Shown here piece after piece: positions 62,873 through 64,000 of a stretch of 64,000 bases of DNA (the stretch's first letter is position 1; every line of letters begins with the position of its first letter). The position numbers were made by a program, and so were the translations under genes. Location of the stretch: positions 301,683-365,682 of the forward strand of contig RPFO01000359.1 of the NCBI GenBank assembly GCA_009746045.1, given 5' to 3'. A model generated the notes under the pieces. The model searched no databases. It was not told the origin of the DNA and saw only the letters and a program-made list of their open reading frames with translations. This DNA comes from Mesostigma viride (Eukaryota > Streptophyta > Mesostigmatophyceae > Mesostigmatales > Mesostigmataceae).

Positions 62873-63246
62873 ATAAATGACTGGCCATAGCACAGTACAC
62901 AACCACCACACCCCCTTACCACAGCGATAGCTGCTGGGCGCCATAAAATTCAACACATTCGTTGTGGGGTGTGAGTGCTGGCTAGGTCAGATTTGTATCC
63001 ATTTGCAGCTTGAGGACACAAGCTTTGTATCCACTTACTTAATGTGTGCTCCAATAACTGGCCAAACCAGCCAGCTGTGTACACTTTATTTAATGTGCAA
63101 TTTAACACCTGGCCAGAACAGCCAGCTGTAACCAACCTGGCTCAACCAGCCATGTCTCTTTTGTACCCCTAATCAACTTAAAAACAATAACAATAATGTT
63201 GGGGGTGCAGACCTGCATTAAGAAATAAATAATAAAACAATACTGG
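62873..63246 (+). other. 3' untranslated region of element 3
   Basis: Repeated AACTGGCCA/CCAGCCAGCTGT text near 63050-63130. Purine content before the LTR is weak. Confidence 0.6.
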
Positions 63247-63735
63247 AGTTAGTCTCCATGCTTTGCTGTAGACTAAGTCTCAAAGGCATTGTGAATACAA
63301 CGCATGAATAAGCCTTGTAAACCTACGTTGGTATATGAATATAAATACCATGTGGGCTATTCAGATAGGAATGCTAGTCGAGTCGCATACGTTTCCCTAG
63401 ATAGGTACTTTGGGTACTGAGGTACGTGACAGATGTCAGTACCCAGTATACGTAGTGTCCTGTCATTGGACGGTACTAGAGTACCCTAGATAGGGACCGT
63501 ACTGCATTGTGCATTGATCTGTGATCGCACGATGCAGTGACTAGACTGCTACCTATCATCGTGCGGCCTCGGGCCAACGGCCTGCACCCAACGGTCACTG
63601 GCGGCGCAGCCAGTGAGAGGAACGTTGATAAAGGGTAAACCTATTTTCTAATGAACCAAGCAATCAATTCATTGCTCGATCTCAGCACTCTGTGTTCTCA
63701 AGCATTGTACCAAGTCGGTCACTCGTATTCTAACT
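63247..63735 (+). repeat. 3' LTR of element 3
   Basis: 489 bp, intact. It begins AGTTAGTCTCC and ends TTCTAACT. Confidence 0.93.
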
Positions 63736-63740
63736 TCACT

Positions 63741-63812
63741 GTGGTGGAGATTAATACCCAGCATACCCCATGCAATGCGTCGTAGCCGCATTTCTCCAGT
63801 TCTGATGGGCAT
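63741..63812 (-). pseudogene. Split 321-aa viral-type protein, N-terminal segment
   Basis: ATG 63812 is the first start after an in-frame stop and gives MPIRTGEMRLRRIAWGML; 24 codons later the frame meets element 3. It continues in phase at 48067 (SDYALDLF). An AT box (AATAAATATC on the minus strand, 63828-63837) lies about 16-25 nt upstream. Not recognised by name; same strand as the capsid-like genes. Confidence 0.55.
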
Positions 63813-64000
63813 CCGTCGTTGCCGGATGATATTTATTCGTCAAAGACATAGTATTTTCCGCGAACGAGACGAAAGCATCGTTGCTGCCCAAATATAGCTG
63901 AAAACACAATAGAAATGGGCCATCTATGAAAAAACCACACATTTGCTTGGTGCCGGAGTGGCTGTTTTTACGATATAGAATTTTTCAGGGGACCCTTCAA

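Overview
The window looks like nuclear DNA of a repeat-rich unicellular eukaryote, probably an alga. It has LTR retrotransposons with tRNA-type primer sites, TIR DNA transposons, 184-bp satellite arrays, long tetranucleotide tracts and GC-rich minisatellites. There are no bacterial operons, and I found no complete rRNA or tRNA gene. The species cannot be fixed from the sequence.

The oldest layer is a set of minus-strand genes that look like the virion block of an integrated Polinton-like virus or virophage relative. From left to right they are: an Ig-repeat plus LamG fibre-like protein (84-719 and 8219-9299), a candidate double-jelly-roll major capsid protein (9518-10813), a small amphipathic protein (12832-13164, last codons at 10844-10867), a 138-aa beta-rich protein (13154-13570), a beta-rich protein cut at 36868 (36868-37352), a 114-aa ORF (37246-37590), a C2H2-finger basic protein (37594-38094), a 180-aa beta-rich protein (38117-38659), and a roughly 321-aa protein now lying in three pieces (63741-63812, 47695-48067, 38649-39169). 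An AT-rich motif of the type TAAAAATATCTA sits about 14-30 nt upstream of several of these starts. No packaging ATPase, protease, polymerase or viral integrase is visible, so the locus is partial.

At least seven mobile elements were inserted into this viral block or into each other: a 7.5-kb TIR element (723-8218, 3-bp TSD); a 1.96-kb dimeric element (10868-12831); LTR element 1 (14314-24853, TSD CCCCT) with a nested LTR element (18101-20775, TSD GAAGG); a 9.3-kb TIR element (26326-35594, TSD ATA); LTR element 2 (39170-47689, TSD GTCTC); and LTR element 3 (48068-63735, TSD TCACT). Element 3 carries a gag-only LTR element (48168-51004, TSD TAAAT), a TIR element (51040-54312), a miniature element with palindromic 206-bp repeats (55293-55939, TSD GCAGC) and a second dimeric element (56931-58727, TSD AACAAT). 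Removing elements 2 and 3 computationally leaves the split viral gene as an exact multiple of three (966 nt). That supports the insertion model.

The three large LTR elements have Copia-type reverse transcriptase and RNase H but an unusual layout: Gag, integrase, SH3-like module, retropepsin-like protease, RT, RNase H. Integrase therefore precedes protease. The protease reads DTQ or DTN where DTG is normal, the RT box is HGDD, and the LTRs begin AGT and end ACT instead of TG...CA. The other likely novelty is a pair of divergent non-coding elements sharing the permuted dimer structure B-internal-A-B-spacer-A.
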